DNA from: Thermocatellispora tengchongensis
GTDB taxonomy: Bacteria > Actinomycetota > Actinomycetes > Streptosporangiales > Streptosporangiaceae
NCBI RefSeq assembly: GCF_014202315.1
Contig: NZ_JACHGN010000002.1
Span: forward strand, 275,253 to 339,252
DNA: 64,000 nt
Direction: 5' to 3'
Position numbers and translations under genes: made by a program
In this document: piece by piece, positions 8,690-16,983 of the stretch
How positions within the stretch are numbered: the first letter of the stretch is position 1
Layout: every line of letters begins with the position of its first letter
The notes under the pieces: generated by a model
Seen by the model: only the letters and a program-made list of their open reading frames with translations
Databases searched by the model: none
Told to the model about the DNA's origin: nothing

Positions 8690-10453
8690 ATGTCGCCGGA
8701 CGGTGTCGGACACCCTGCCACAGACCGCACAGCGAGGAACGCCCTGTCGCGCCGGGCCCTGCTGGGCGGGGCCGCCGGGGCCCTGGGGGCGGCGCTGTGG
8801 GAGCCCGCCTTCCGGCTCACCCCCGCCCACGGGGCGACGCTGGCAGCGCCGCCGGGCTTCCCCACCGGCGTCTCCCTCTACCAGCAGGCGTACGAGAACT
8901 GGTCCGGCGAGATCGAGATCGAGGGCGTGTGGACGGCCGCGCCCACCTCGCCCGCCCAGGTGGTCACGCTGGCGAACTGGGCCCGCGCCCACGGGTGGAA
9001 GCTGCGCGCCAAGGGCAGCATGCACAACTGGTCGCCGCTGGCCCTGCCCCCGGGGGCGCCCGGGAACGTGCTCCTGGTGGACACCCGGCAGCACCTCACC
9101 GCCGTGACCGTCCATCCCGGCCCGCCGGCCAGTGTCACCGCCCAGCCGGGCGTGACCATGGAGTCGCTGCTCACCACCCTGGAGGCCGCCGGCTACGGCC
9201 TGACCGCCACCCCCGCGCCCGGCGACCTCACCCTCGGCGGGGTGCTGGCGATCGGCGGCCACGGCACCGGCGTGCCCAAGACCGGCGAGACGCTGACCCC
9301 CGGGCACACCTTCGGCTCGGTGAGCAACCTGGTCACCCGGATCGAGGCCGTGGTGTGGGACGCCGCGGCCGGGGCGTACGCGGTCAAGGGCTTCGACCGG
9401 TCGGACCCGCGGGCCGGCGCGCTGCTGGTGAACCTGGGCCGGACGTTCGTCACCGGGGTGACGCTGCGCGTGGGCGCGAACAAGCGGCTGCGCTGCCAGA
9501 GCTTCTACCACATCGGCGCGGACGCGATGTTCGCCCCGCCCGCCTCGGCCGGCTCCGACTCCTTCGCGAGCTACGTGAACCGCTCCGGCCGGGTGGAGGC
9601 GATCTGGTTCCCGTTCACCACCGTGCCCTGGCTGAAGGTGTGGAGCGTGGCCCCCACCAAGCCGCTGCTCTCCAGGCAGGTCAACAGCCCCTACAACTAC
9701 CCCTTCTCCGACACCCTGTCCGAGGAGGCCTCCGACCTGCTCTCGCAGATCGTGTCCGGCAACGCCGGGCTCACCCCGGCCTTCGAGAACACCCAGATGG
9801 CCGTGGTCGGCTCCGGGCTGATCCTGACCGGCTCCTGGGACATCTGGGGCTGGTCGAAGAACCTCCTGCTGTACGTGCGCCCGACCACGTTGCGCGTGAC
9901 CGCCAACGGCTACGCGATCCTCACCCGCCGCGCCGACATCCAGCGCGTGGTCAGCGAGTTCTACGCCTTCTACAAGGCCAGGCTCGACGCGTACGCCGCG
10001 CAGGGCCGCTACCCGATGAACGGCCCGCTGGAGATCCGGGTCACCGGCCTGGACCACCCGGCCGACGCCCAGGTGGGCGGCGCCGTCGCGGCCGGGCTCT
10101 CCGCGGTGCGCCCGCGTCCCGACCATCCCGAGTGGGACGTGGCGGTGTGGCTGGACATCCTCACCGTGCCCGGCACGGCGTACTCGCAGCAGTTCTACCG
10201 CGAGACCGAGCAGTGGATCCTCGGCAACTACACCGGCTCGTACGCCGCCGTCCGCCCCGAGTGGTCCAAGGGCTGGGGCTACTCCGGCAGCGCGGCCTGG
10301 GCCGACGGCCCGATGCGGGACACCGTGATCCCGGCGGCGTACCGGGCCGGGCAGTCCGCGGCCGACAACTGGGACGCCGTCGTCGCGACGCTCAACAGCC
10401 TCGATCCGCACCGCGTCTTCACCAACTCGTTCTTGGACGCTCTGCTCGACTGA
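8690..10453 (+). CDS. secreted cholesterol oxidase, type II (FAD-linked, substrate-binding domain)
   Basis: 587-residue exported flavoprotein. ATG at 8690 follows GGAGGT (8679-8684). A twin-arginine-type signal, LSRRALLGGAAGALGAAL, precedes the mature start. The FAD_binding_4 domain has RAKGSMHNWSPLALPP (where the linking histidine of the covalent-FAD enzymes lies), PGVTMESLLTTLE and the LGGVLAIGGHGTGVP loop; the rest matches the cholesterol-oxidase substrate-binding domain of the Brevibacterium sterolicum type (LLVNLGRTFVTGVTLRVG and later blocks). It should oxidise 3-beta-hydroxysterols with O2. Other sterol or alcohol substrates remain possible. The TetR-type operator upstream suggests induction by substrate or product. 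Confidence 0.8.
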   Translation: MSPDGVGHPATDRTARNALSRRALLGGAAGALGAALWEPAFRLTPAHGATLAAPPGFPTGVSLYQQAYENWSGEIEIEGVWTAAPTSPAQVVTLANWARAHGWKLRAKGSMHNWSPLALPPGAPGNVLLVDTRQHLTAVTVHPGPPASVTAQPGVTMESLLTTLEAAGYGLTATPAPGDLTLGGVLAIGGHGTGVPKTGETLTPGHTFGSVSNLVTRIEAVVWDAAAGAYAVKGFDRSDPRAGALLVNLGRTFVTGVTLRVGANKRLRCQSFYHIGADAMFAPPASAGSDSFASYVNRSGRVEAIWFPFTTVPWLKVWSVAPTKPLLSRQVNSPYNYPFSDTLSEEASDLLSQIVSGNAGLTPAFENTQMAVVGSGLILTGSWDIWGWSKNLLLYVRPTTLRVTANGYAILTRRADIQRVVSEFYAFYKARLDAYAAQGRYPMNGPLEIRVTGLDHPADAQVGGAVAAGLSAVRPRPDHPEWDVAVWLDILTVPGTAYSQQFYRETEQWILGNYTGSYAAVRPEWSKGWGYSGSAAWADGPMRDTVIPAAYRAGQSAADNWDAVVATLNSLDPHRVFTNSFLDALLD

Positions 10454-10550
10454 TCGCATGGTTCGCCCGGATCATCCGGAACGCCCGGTTTCACGGCCTT
10501 TCGCGGGGGTAGTCGTGCGCGCACCAGGCCGTCGCGAGGGAGGGCGCGAG

Positions 10551-11060
10551 ATGACCGAGAGCGATCCGTACGCGGTCCCGTACCAGCACACCGCAGGTGA
10601 CGCGGGCGCGCACCGGCTCAGCGTGGGCGAGCCGGTGCCCGAGGACGAGACCGGCTCGCTCAACGTGCCGCAGACGAGGGCCGAGACGACGAGGGAGACC
10701 GCGGAGACGACCACAGGCACCGGCAGTCCCGCCGAACCGCCTTCCGGCGGCACCGGCACCCCCGGCGCGACCGGCACCGGCACCCCCGCCGCGTCCGGCA
10801 CCGGGACCGGCATGCCCACCGAGCCCGCCCAGGGCGCCGGTGGGTCCGCGGAACCGTCGAGGACGGGCGCTTCCGGCGCCGCCACCGCCGTGGCGGAACG
10901 CGGCCAGGGGCGGCAGGTCAGGCAGGCCGCGGGCAAGGTCGCGGAGCGAGCCGCGGGCAAGGTCGCCGAGCAGGGCCGCCGCAGGCCCGCCCTGCTGTGG
11001 ACCGCGGCCGGCGCGATCGGCCTGATGATCCTGCGCCGGCTGATGCGCCGGAGGAGCTAG
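10551..11060 (+). CDS. low-complexity protein with C-terminal membrane anchor
   Basis: 169 residues, not recognised. ATG at 10551 follows GAGGGAGGG. The middle (about residues 45-110) is a low-complexity Thr/Gly/Pro stretch built on repeats such as GTGTPGATGTGTP. It is followed by an Ala/Lys/Arg segment with the repeated unit GKVAERAAGKVAEQ and a single C-terminal hydrophobic segment, LLWTAAGAIGLMILRRLMRRRS. The architecture is that of a tail-anchored protein with the long polar part in the cytoplasm. Codon bias supports it being real. The last codons run straight into a tandem repeat that contains the stop codon. Confidence 0.6.
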   Translation: MTESDPYAVPYQHTAGDAGAHRLSVGEPVPEDETGSLNVPQTRAETTRETAETTTGTGSPAEPPSGGTGTPGATGTGTPAASGTGTGMPTEPAQGAGGSAEPSRTGASGAATAVAERGQGRQVRQAAGKVAERAAGKVAEQGRRRPALLWTAAGAIGLMILRRLMRRRS

Positions 11061-11153
11061 GGACCGCGCCGGCCGGGGACTTGCGCCGGTCAGGGACCCT
11101 GCCGGCTATGGACCGCGCCGGCTATGGACCGCGCCGGCTAGGGATGGGGCCCG
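11057..11153. repeat. 16-bp tandem repeats beginning at a stop codon
   Basis: Units of about 16 bp read CTAGGGACCGCGCCGG (11057), then two diverged copies, then CTATGGACCGCGCCGG twice in exact tandem (11106-11137) and a partial copy at 11138. The first unit contains the TAG stop of the preceding gene. No gene is seen. See the finding on stop-codon repeats. Confidence 0.8.
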
Positions 11154-11163
11154 CCCGGTGTTA

Positions 11164-11198
11164 CGGTGTGCTCTAGAACGACGTTCTAGAGCACACCG
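11164..11198. promoter_or_regulatory. 35-bp perfect palindrome before the acyl-CoA dehydrogenase gene
   Basis: CGGTGTGCTCTAGAAC, a 3-base spacer GAC, and its exact inverse, giving 16-bp arms. It ends only 9 bp before the ATG, so it must cover the promoter or early mRNA. The core TAGAAC-N3-GTTCTA looks like TetR-family operators of lipid genes (the KstR type has a 2-base spacer). A repressor site, RNA hairpin, or both are possible. Confidence 0.6.
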
Positions 11199-11207
11199 GG
11201 CGGTCCG

Positions 11208-12368
11208 ATGGATTTCGAGCTCAACGACGACCAGCGCATGTTCCGGCAGACCCTGCGGGAGTTCGTGGACAAGGACATCGTCCCCGTGGCCCCGGAGTGG
11301 GAGCGCACCGGGCGGTATCCCACCGAGATCGTCGAGCGGTTCAAGGAGCTCGGCCTGTTCGGGATCACGGTCCCGGAGGAGTACGGCGGGCTGGACCTGG
11401 ACCGGGTCTCCTTCGCCCTGGTCTTCGAGGAGATCGCGCGGGGCTGGATGGGCGTGGCCGGCATCCTCGGCTCGCACTCCCTGGCCTGCTGGATGATCGC
11501 CAAGTACGGCACCGACGAGCAGCGCTCCCGGCACCTGCCCGACCTGGCGTCCGGCGCGCGGCGTACCGGGATCGCGCTCACCGAGCCCGCGGCGGGCACC
11601 GACCTGCAGGGCATCCAGACCCGCGCCGTGCGCGACGGCGACCACTACGTCGTCACCGGCACCAAGACCTGGATCACCAACGCCCGCCACGCCGACCCGC
11701 TGCCGGTGCTGGTCAAGACCGCCCAGACGACCCCCGCGCACAAGGGCATGTCGGTGCTGCTGATCGACCCGGCCAGCGAGGGGTTCTCGGTCAGCCGCGA
11801 CCTGCCCAAGCTCGGCTACAAGGGCACCGAGACCTGCGAGGTCGTGCTGGACGAGGTGCGGGTGCCGGTGCGCGACCTGCTCGGCGGGGCCGAGGGGCGC
11901 GGCATGCAGCAGGTGCTGTCGGCGCTCGAACTCGGCCGGATCAACATCGCCGCGCGGGCCGTGGGCGTGTCGCAGTGCGCCTACGACGCCGCGCTCGCGT
12001 ACGCGCGTGAGCGGCAGGCGTTCGGCCGGCCCATCGCCGACTTCCAGGCGATCCAGCTCAAGCTGGCCGACATGGCCACCGACATCCAGGCGGCGCGGCT
12101 GCTGACGTACTGGGCGGCGAGCCGGTCGGAGAAGGGGGCGGTGAACACCGAGGCGGCGATGGCCAAGTACTTCGCCTCCGAGGTGGCGCTGCGCACCACC
12201 ATGGAGTCGATGCGGGTGCACGGCGGTTACGGCTACTCACAGGAGTTCGTCGTGGAGCGGCTGTACCGCGACGCGCCGCTGATGGCCATCGGCGAGGGCA
12301 CCAACGACGTGCAGCGCATGGTGATCGCGCGCTCGCTGGTCTCGGGAGCCGCCACACTGGACTGGTGA
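11208..12368 (+). CDS. acyl-CoA dehydrogenase
   Basis: 386-residue flavoenzyme that introduces the alpha-beta double bond in acyl-CoA during beta-oxidation. All three family domains are present: N-terminal helices (DFELNDDQRMFRQTLREF), the middle beta domain (ALTEPAAGTDLQGIQTRAVR; GTKTWITNARHADPL) and the C-terminal bundle (YARERQAFGRPIADFQAIQ; VHGGYGYSQEFVVERLYRDA; GEGTNDVQRMVIARSL), with a glutamate in the GEGTN region where the catalytic base of this class lies. Chain-length specificity is not evident. The large palindrome just upstream suggests control by a TetR-type fatty-acid or sterol regulator. It overlaps the HIT gene by 4 bp. Confidence 0.93.
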   Translation: MDFELNDDQRMFRQTLREFVDKDIVPVAPEWERTGRYPTEIVERFKELGLFGITVPEEYGGLDLDRVSFALVFEEIARGWMGVAGILGSHSLACWMIAKYGTDEQRSRHLPDLASGARRTGIALTEPAAGTDLQGIQTRAVRDGDHYVVTGTKTWITNARHADPLPVLVKTAQTTPAHKGMSVLLIDPASEGFSVSRDLPKLGYKGTETCEVVLDEVRVPVRDLLGGAEGRGMQQVLSALELGRINIAARAVGVSQCAYDAALAYARERQAFGRPIADFQAIQLKLADMATDIQAARLLTYWAASRSEKGAVNTEAAMAKYFASEVALRTTMESMRVHGGYGYSQEFVVERLYRDAPLMAIGEGTNDVQRMVIARSLVSGAATLDW

Positions 12369-12799
12369 GCGAACCGGGGCGTGATGCCGACTGCCTGTTC
12401 TGCGCCATCGTCGCGGGCGACAAGCCCGCGCACGTGGTGTTCTCCGACGAGACCGCCGTGGGCTTCCTGGACACCAGGCCGGTGTTCAAGGGGCACGTGC
12501 TGATGGTGCCGCGCGAGCACGTGGAGACGCTGGTGGACCTGCCGCCCGAGCGGGTCGGGCCGCTGTTCGAGCGGGTGCGCGAGATGGCCCGCGCGGTGGA
12601 GGAGGGCCTGCCCGCCGCGGGCACGTTCGTCGCGATGAACAACCGGATCAGCCAGAGCGTCGCGCACCTGCACGTGCACGTCGTGCCGCGCAACCGCAAG
12701 GACGGCCTGCGCGGCTTCTTCTGGCCCCGGCAGAAATACGCCGACGAGGCCGAGGCCGAATCCTACGCCGGCAAGCTGCGGGCCGCGCTGGAGCGGTAG
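12365..12799 (+). CDS. HIT family nucleotide hydrolase/transferase
   Basis: 144-residue histidine-triad protein. The catalytic motif SVAHLHVHVVPR is intact, preceded by a CLFCAIVAGDKPAHVVF start with a CxxC pair typical of the Hint branch, and GHVLMVPREHVETL in the middle. Such proteins cleave nucleoside phosphoramidates or dinucleoside polyphosphates. GTG at 12365 overlaps the acyl-CoA dehydrogenase stop, so the two genes are cotranscribed. The pairing may reflect scavenging of acyl-adenylate or similar side products, but that is speculative. Confidence 0.9.
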   Translation: MSEPGRDADCLFCAIVAGDKPAHVVFSDETAVGFLDTRPVFKGHVLMVPREHVETLVDLPPERVGPLFERVREMARAVEEGLPAAGTFVAMNNRISQSVAHLHVHVVPRNRKDGLRGFFWPRQKYADEAEAESYAGKLRAALER

Positions 12800-12808
12800 C
12801 CTGCGGCT

Positions 12809-14005
12809 GTGGAACCCGTCGTGGCCGTGTTCGTGGTCCTGGCGCTGGTGGGCGTGCCCGCCCTGGTCCTGTGGCGGGTGCTCAGCGGGCGGCGCGAGCT
12901 GGGCAGCAGCCCGGCCGAGCGGGCCACCTTCGAGACCCTGCACACCGCCTCGCTGGCCGCGCCGCCGCTGCGCGCCGGGCTCACCGAGTCCGGCACCCTG
13001 AAGGCGTCGCGCCACCTGCGCGCGCTGCTCGGCTCGCCCGCGCTGGCCATCACCGACCGCGAGCGGCTGCTGGTCTACGACGGCGCGGGCGAGCACCACG
13101 CCGCCGACGCCTTCGCGCACGCGGGCGAGACCCTCGACGACGGCCGCACCCACGTGCTCGGCCCCGACGTCATCTCCTGCGACCGGCCCGAGTGCCCGAT
13201 CAGGTACGCCGTGGTCGTGCCGCTCACCCCCGACGACCGGGTGGTCGGCACGCTCGCGGCGTACGGGGGGCACGCCTCGGCCGGGCTGGTCCGGGCCACG
13301 CAGGAGGTCGCCCGCTGGGTCGACTCCCAGCTCGAACTCGCCGAGCTGGACCGCTCGCGCACCCTGCTGATGGAGGCCGAGGTGCGCGCCCTGCGCGCGC
13401 AGATCTCGCCGCACTTCATCTACAACTCGCTGACCACGATCGGCTCCTTCGTGCGCACCGACCCCGAACGGGCCAGGGAGCTGCTGCTGGAGTTCGCCGA
13501 CTTCACCCGCTACTCCTTCCGCCGCCACGGCGAGTTCACCACCCTGGCCGAGGAGCTGCGCTCGATCGACCGCTACCTCACCCTCGAACGCGCCAGGTTC
13601 GGCGACCAGCTCCAGGTCACGCTGCGCATCGCGCCCGAGGTGCTGCCGATGGCGGTGCCGTTCCTGTGCCTGCAGCCGCTGGTGGAGAACGCGGTGCGGC
13701 ACGGCCTGGAGAGCAAGCCCGGCACCGGCCGGATCTCGATCGTGGCCGAGGACGCCGGCGCCGAGTGCGCCATCAGCGTCGAGGACGACGGCATCGGCAT
13801 GAACCCCGAGCGGCTGCGCCGTATCCTGGCCGGCGACGACGAGGAGCGCTCGGGCGCGGGCGGCGTCGGCCTGGCCAACGTGGACGAGCGGCTGCGCCAG
13901 GTGTACGGCGACGAGTACGGCCTCGTCGTGGAGACCGCGCCGGGCGCGGGCACCAAGGTGAGCGTCAGGTTGCCCAAGTACCGTCCCGGAGTTTCCGTAC
14001 GTTGA
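12809..14005 (+). CDS. LytS-type sensor histidine kinase
   Basis: 398 residues. One N-terminal membrane helix (residues 4-24) is followed by a cytoplasmic sensor region (about 45-175) with a GAF-like pattern and a SCDRPEC pair (Cys124, Cys129) that could bind a metal or sense redox state. Then comes the His_kinase domain: EVRALRAQISPHFIYNSL with the phospho-accepting His202, and the ATPase part with QPLVENAVRHGLE, DDGIGMNPERL and GVGLANVDERL. The GTG start lies 9 bp after the HIT gene stop. Its partner is the LytTR regulator downstream, and the linked genes suggest it senses a small organic acid or nutrient state. Confidence 0.92.
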   Translation: MEPVVAVFVVLALVGVPALVLWRVLSGRRELGSSPAERATFETLHTASLAAPPLRAGLTESGTLKASRHLRALLGSPALAITDRERLLVYDGAGEHHAADAFAHAGETLDDGRTHVLGPDVISCDRPECPIRYAVVVPLTPDDRVVGTLAAYGGHASAGLVRATQEVARWVDSQLELAELDRSRTLLMEAEVRALRAQISPHFIYNSLTTIGSFVRTDPERARELLLEFADFTRYSFRRHGEFTTLAEELRSIDRYLTLERARFGDQLQVTLRIAPEVLPMAVPFLCLQPLVENAVRHGLESKPGTGRISIVAEDAGAECAISVEDDGIGMNPERLRRILAGDDEERSGAGGVGLANVDERLRQVYGDEYGLVVETAPGAGTKVSVRLPKYRPGVSVR

Positions 14006-14107
14006 TCCCAGAAACGGGTAGGTAGTGGGAAAGCCGTGACCTGGACGCCGTTGACTTCTGTGACCCGGTTCAGCACGCTCTATGGAATTCGTGCGGAAGG
14101 AGGGATG

Positions 14108-14872
14108 GTGGCCGGCCTGCGTGTCCTGGCGGTGGACGACGAGCTGCCCGCGCTTGAGGACCTCGCCTACCTGCTTCGGGCCGATCCCCGGATCGGCGAG
14201 GTGGCGATGGCCCGCGACGGCGCCGCGGCCCTGCGCCTGCTCGACCGGGCGATAGCCGACGGCAGGCCGATCGACGCGGTCTTCCTGGACATCCGCATGC
14301 GCGGGCTCGACGGCGTGGTGCTGGGGCGGCTGCTGTCGCAGTTCGCCAACCCGCCCCGGGTCGTGTTCGTCACCGCGTACGAGGAGCACGCGGTGGACGC
14401 CTTCGAGATCAAGGCCGAGGACTACCTGCTCAAGCCGGTACGCCCCGAGCGGCTGGCCGAGGCGATCCGGCGGGTGTGCGTGGCCTCCGAGGCCGCCGAG
14501 CCCGATCCCGGCGCCCGCGAGCCCGACACCATCCCGGTCGAGCTGGGCGGGGTCACCCGGTTCGTGGCCAGCACCGAGGTCCGCTACGTCGAGGCCCACG
14601 GCGACTACGCCCGCCTGCACACCGCCACCGGCAGCCACCTCGTGCGCATCTCGCTGGCCACCCTGGAGGAGCGCTGGGCCTCGGCCGGGTTCGTCCGGGT
14701 GCACCGCAGCCACCTCGTCGCGGTCAAGCACATCGACGAGCTGCACATCGACTCCGGGCGCTGCGTCGTGCGCATCGGCGACACCGAGATCCCGGTCAGC
14801 CGCCGGCACACCCGCGAGCTCCGCGACCTTCTTGTCAGACGCGCGCGCAAGGGGCAGGGTACGGGAGCATGA
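14108..14872 (+). CDS. LytTR-family response regulator
   Basis: 254 residues. The receiver domain has the acidic pair in LAVDDELPALEDL, phospho-acceptor Asp61 (AVFLDIRMRGLDG) and Lys109 (YLLKPVRPERL). The C-terminal LytTR DNA-binding domain (about 155-250) includes VRYVEAHGDYARLHT and FVRVHRSHLVAVKHI. GTG at 14108 is preferred because the ribosome site AAGGAGGG ends at 14104, too close for the ATG at 14105. It works with the upstream LytS kinase; its targets are probably the partner protein and symporter genes that follow with a 4-bp overlap. Confidence 0.92.
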   Translation: MAGLRVLAVDDELPALEDLAYLLRADPRIGEVAMARDGAAALRLLDRAIADGRPIDAVFLDIRMRGLDGVVLGRLLSQFANPPRVVFVTAYEEHAVDAFEIKAEDYLLKPVRPERLAEAIRRVCVASEAAEPDPGAREPDTIPVELGGVTRFVASTEVRYVEAHGDYARLHTATGSHLVRISLATLEERWASAGFVRVHRSHLVAVKHIDELHIDSGRCVVRIGDTEIPVSRRHTRELRDLLVRRARKGQGTGA

Positions 14873-15273
14873 CCGAGAAGGTCCGAAAGAGCGCCCCGCC
14901 GCCCGACCGGCCGCCGCGCCGCGAGGTGGTCACCAGCCCGCGCACGATCGCGGCCCGCCGCCCGCGCTACCCGGTCACCCGCGAGATCGACGAGCAGACC
15001 CGGCTCGGCGAGGTGTACATGCGCTCGCTGATCAAGACCCAGTTCCGGCTGGCCCTGTTCGTGTGCACGGTCCTCGGCTGCGTGGTGTGCGGGCTGCCGC
15101 TGCTGTTCCTGCTGGTGCCGGGGTTGCACGAGGTGAGCGTGCTGGGCATACCGCTGGCGTGGGCGGTGCTGGCCGGGCTCATCTACCCGGCGTTCGTGGT
15201 CGGCGCGTGGCTGTACGTGCGCCAGGCGGAGCGCAACGAGCGCCACTTCGCCGAGCTGGTCGAGCGGCAGTGA
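14869..15273 (+). CDS. small two-helix membrane protein, probable symporter partner
   Basis: 134 residues with a basic, proline-rich N-terminal half and two membrane helices (about 58-82 and 93-117), ending in a charged QAERNERHFAELVERQ tail. ATG overlaps the response regulator stop by 4 bp and the symporter begins 19 bp later. Size, topology and position match DUF485/YjcH-type partners encoded before ActP-like symporters, although the sequence is not a clear DUF485 match. Probably assists or regulates the adjacent transporter. Confidence 0.7.
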   Translation: MTEKVRKSAPPPDRPPRREVVTSPRTIAARRPRYPVTREIDEQTRLGEVYMRSLIKTQFRLALFVCTVLGCVVCGLPLLFLLVPGLHEVSVLGIPLAWAVLAGLIYPAFVVGAWLYVRQAERNERHFAELVERQ

Positions 15274-15292
15274 CCCAGGCGGCGAGGGCGCG

Positions 15293-16801
15293 ATGAGCCC
15301 GGCGTACGGCGTCACCGCGGTCGTGATCGTGGTGCTCGCGGCCGTGCTGATCGGCGTGTTCGGGCTGCGCATCTCGCGCACGACCTCCGACTTCTACGTG
15401 GCCTCGCGCACGGTCTCGCCGCTGTGGAACGCCTCGGCGATCGGCGGCGAGTACCTGTCGGCGGCGTCGTTCCTGGGCATCGCCGGGCTCATCCTGGCCT
15501 ACGGCGCCGACATGCTCTGGCTGCCGGTGGGCTGGACCGGCGGCTACCTGGTGCTGCTGGTGCTGGTCTCGGCGCCGCTGCGCCGGTCGGGGGCGTACAC
15601 GCTGCCCGACTTCGCCGAGGCGCGGCTGTCGTCGATGACCGTGCGCCGCACCGCCAGCGTCCTGGTCGTGCTGATCGGCTGGCTGTACCTGATGCCGCAG
15701 TTCCAGAGCGCCGGGCTCGTGCTGCGCACGATCACCGGCGCGCCGGTGTGGGTGGGCGGCGTGCTGGTGGCCGTGGTGGTCGCGGTGAACGTGCTGTCGG
15801 GCGGCATGCGCTCGATCACGTTCGTGCAGGCGTTCCAGTACTGGCTCAAGCTCACCGCGCTCGCCGTGCCGGTGGTGTTCCTGCTGATGGCCTGGCGGGC
15901 CGACGGCGCGCCCGGGATCTCGGCCGAGGACGCGGCCACCTGGGCGGTCCCGCTGGGCAGCGGCAGGGAGTACCCGCTCTACTCGACCTACTCGCTGATC
16001 CTGGCCACGTTCCTGGGCACCATGGGGCTGCCGCACGTGCTGGTGCGGTTCTACACCAATCCGGAGGGGCGGGCGGCACGGCGTACGACGCTGGTGGTGC
16101 TGTCGCTGCTCGGGGCGTTCTACCTGCTGCCGGCGATCTACGGGGCGCTGGGCCGGATCTACACCAAGGACCTGATCCCCGCCGGCCGCACCGACGCGGT
16201 GGTGCTCACGCTGCCGGGCGAGCTGATCGGCGGCACGCCGGGCGACCTGCTGTTCGCGCTGGTCACGGCGGGCGCGTTCGCCGCGTTCCTGTCCACCTCC
16301 TCCGGGCTGACCGTGTCGGTGGCCGGGGTGGTCGCCCAGGACATCCTGCGCGGCAACGTGCGCTCCTTCCAGGTGGCGACGGTGCTGGCGGTGATCGTGC
16401 CGCTGGTGCTGGCCTCCTCGGCGCGGTCGCTGCCGGTGGCCGACGTGGTGGGGCTCGCCTTCGCGGTCGCCGCGTCGTCGTTCTGCCCGCTGCTCGTGCT
16501 CGGCATCTGGTGGTGGCGGCTGACCTCGGCCGGGGCGATGGCCGGGCTGCTCGTCGGCGGCGGGCTGGCCTGCTCCGCCGGGCTCGCCACGATCGTCGGC
16601 GGCCCCTACCAGGGGGTGCTGGGCGCGCTGCTGGCCCAGCCCGCGGCCTGGACGGTGCCGATCGCGTTCGCCGTGATGATCCTGGTCTCGCTGGCCACGC
16701 AGGACCGCGTGCCCGGTGACGTGGCACGCGTCATGGTGCGCCTGCACACTCCCGAGACGCTGAACGTCGATCGCGGCGACTGGCGGCCCCGGCGCACCTG
16801 A
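15293..16801 (+). CDS. sodium:solute symporter (acetate/monocarboxylate type)
   Basis: 502-residue inner-membrane transporter of the SSS family with about 13 helices. Family blocks are present: FYVASRTVSPLWNASAIGGE, YLSAASFLGIAGL, AYTLPDFAEARL, GGMRSITFVQAFQYWLK, FLGTMGLPHVLVRFYTNPEG and AFLSTSSGLTVSVAGVVAQD. These are closest to ActP/MctC carriers of acetate and related acids. It follows its small partner gene in the operon of the LytS/LytTR system, which may control it in response to the same solute. The substrate is inferred. Confidence 0.88.
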   Translation: MSPAYGVTAVVIVVLAAVLIGVFGLRISRTTSDFYVASRTVSPLWNASAIGGEYLSAASFLGIAGLILAYGADMLWLPVGWTGGYLVLLVLVSAPLRRSGAYTLPDFAEARLSSMTVRRTASVLVVLIGWLYLMPQFQSAGLVLRTITGAPVWVGGVLVAVVVAVNVLSGGMRSITFVQAFQYWLKLTALAVPVVFLLMAWRADGAPGISAEDAATWAVPLGSGREYPLYSTYSLILATFLGTMGLPHVLVRFYTNPEGRAARRTTLVVLSLLGAFYLLPAIYGALGRIYTKDLIPAGRTDAVVLTLPGELIGGTPGDLLFALVTAGAFAAFLSTSSGLTVSVAGVVAQDILRGNVRSFQVATVLAVIVPLVLASSARSLPVADVVGLAFAVAASSFCPLLVLGIWWWRLTSAGAMAGLLVGGGLACSAGLATIVGGPYQGVLGALLAQPAAWTVPIAFAVMILVSLATQDRVPGDVARVMVRLHTPETLNVDRGDWRPRRT

Positions 16802-16813
16802 CGCGCACCTGAC
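16792..16813. repeat. perfect 11-bp tandem duplication spanning the stop codon
   Basis: GCGCACCTGAC occurs twice in direct tandem; the first copy contains the TGA of the symporter gene (16799-16801). Same phenomenon as the stop-spanning repeats at 11057, 34884 and 60328. Confidence 0.85.
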
Positions 16814-16950
16814 AGCCCGATCCGACCGTTCGTCGCGGAGATCTGACCACTCGTCGCAGCCGGGCACCGGTTGAACGCGGTCCGCCGACGCCTCGGCGAA
16901 CGTACCCGCCGGGGCACTCCCGGCGGCGTACCCTCCGCTCCTACGGTAGC

Positions 16951-16966
16951 CGTGATCCACATCACA
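16951..16966. promoter_or_regulatory. CRP-type box before the second symporter operon
   Basis: CGTGATCCACATCACA, 17 bp before the DUF485 start codon. It differs from the frd box at 833-848 at only two positions (first base and one spacer base) and keeps GTGA-N6-TCACA. The same Crp-family protein probably binds both. The ribosome site GGGAGGTA lies at 16972-16979. Confidence 0.65.
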
Positions 16967-16983
16967 TTCGTGGGAGGTACTGG

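Noticed and set aside
8081..10459. A 792-codon minus-strand frame and overlapping plus frame 8458-10512
   Set aside because: Shadows of the lipid kinase and cholesterol oxidase genes, without protein-family features.
11164..11198. Exact KstR cholesterol-regulon box
   Set aside because: KstR sites have TnnAAC and GTTnnA two bases apart; here the spacer is three, so a KstR assignment is not supported.
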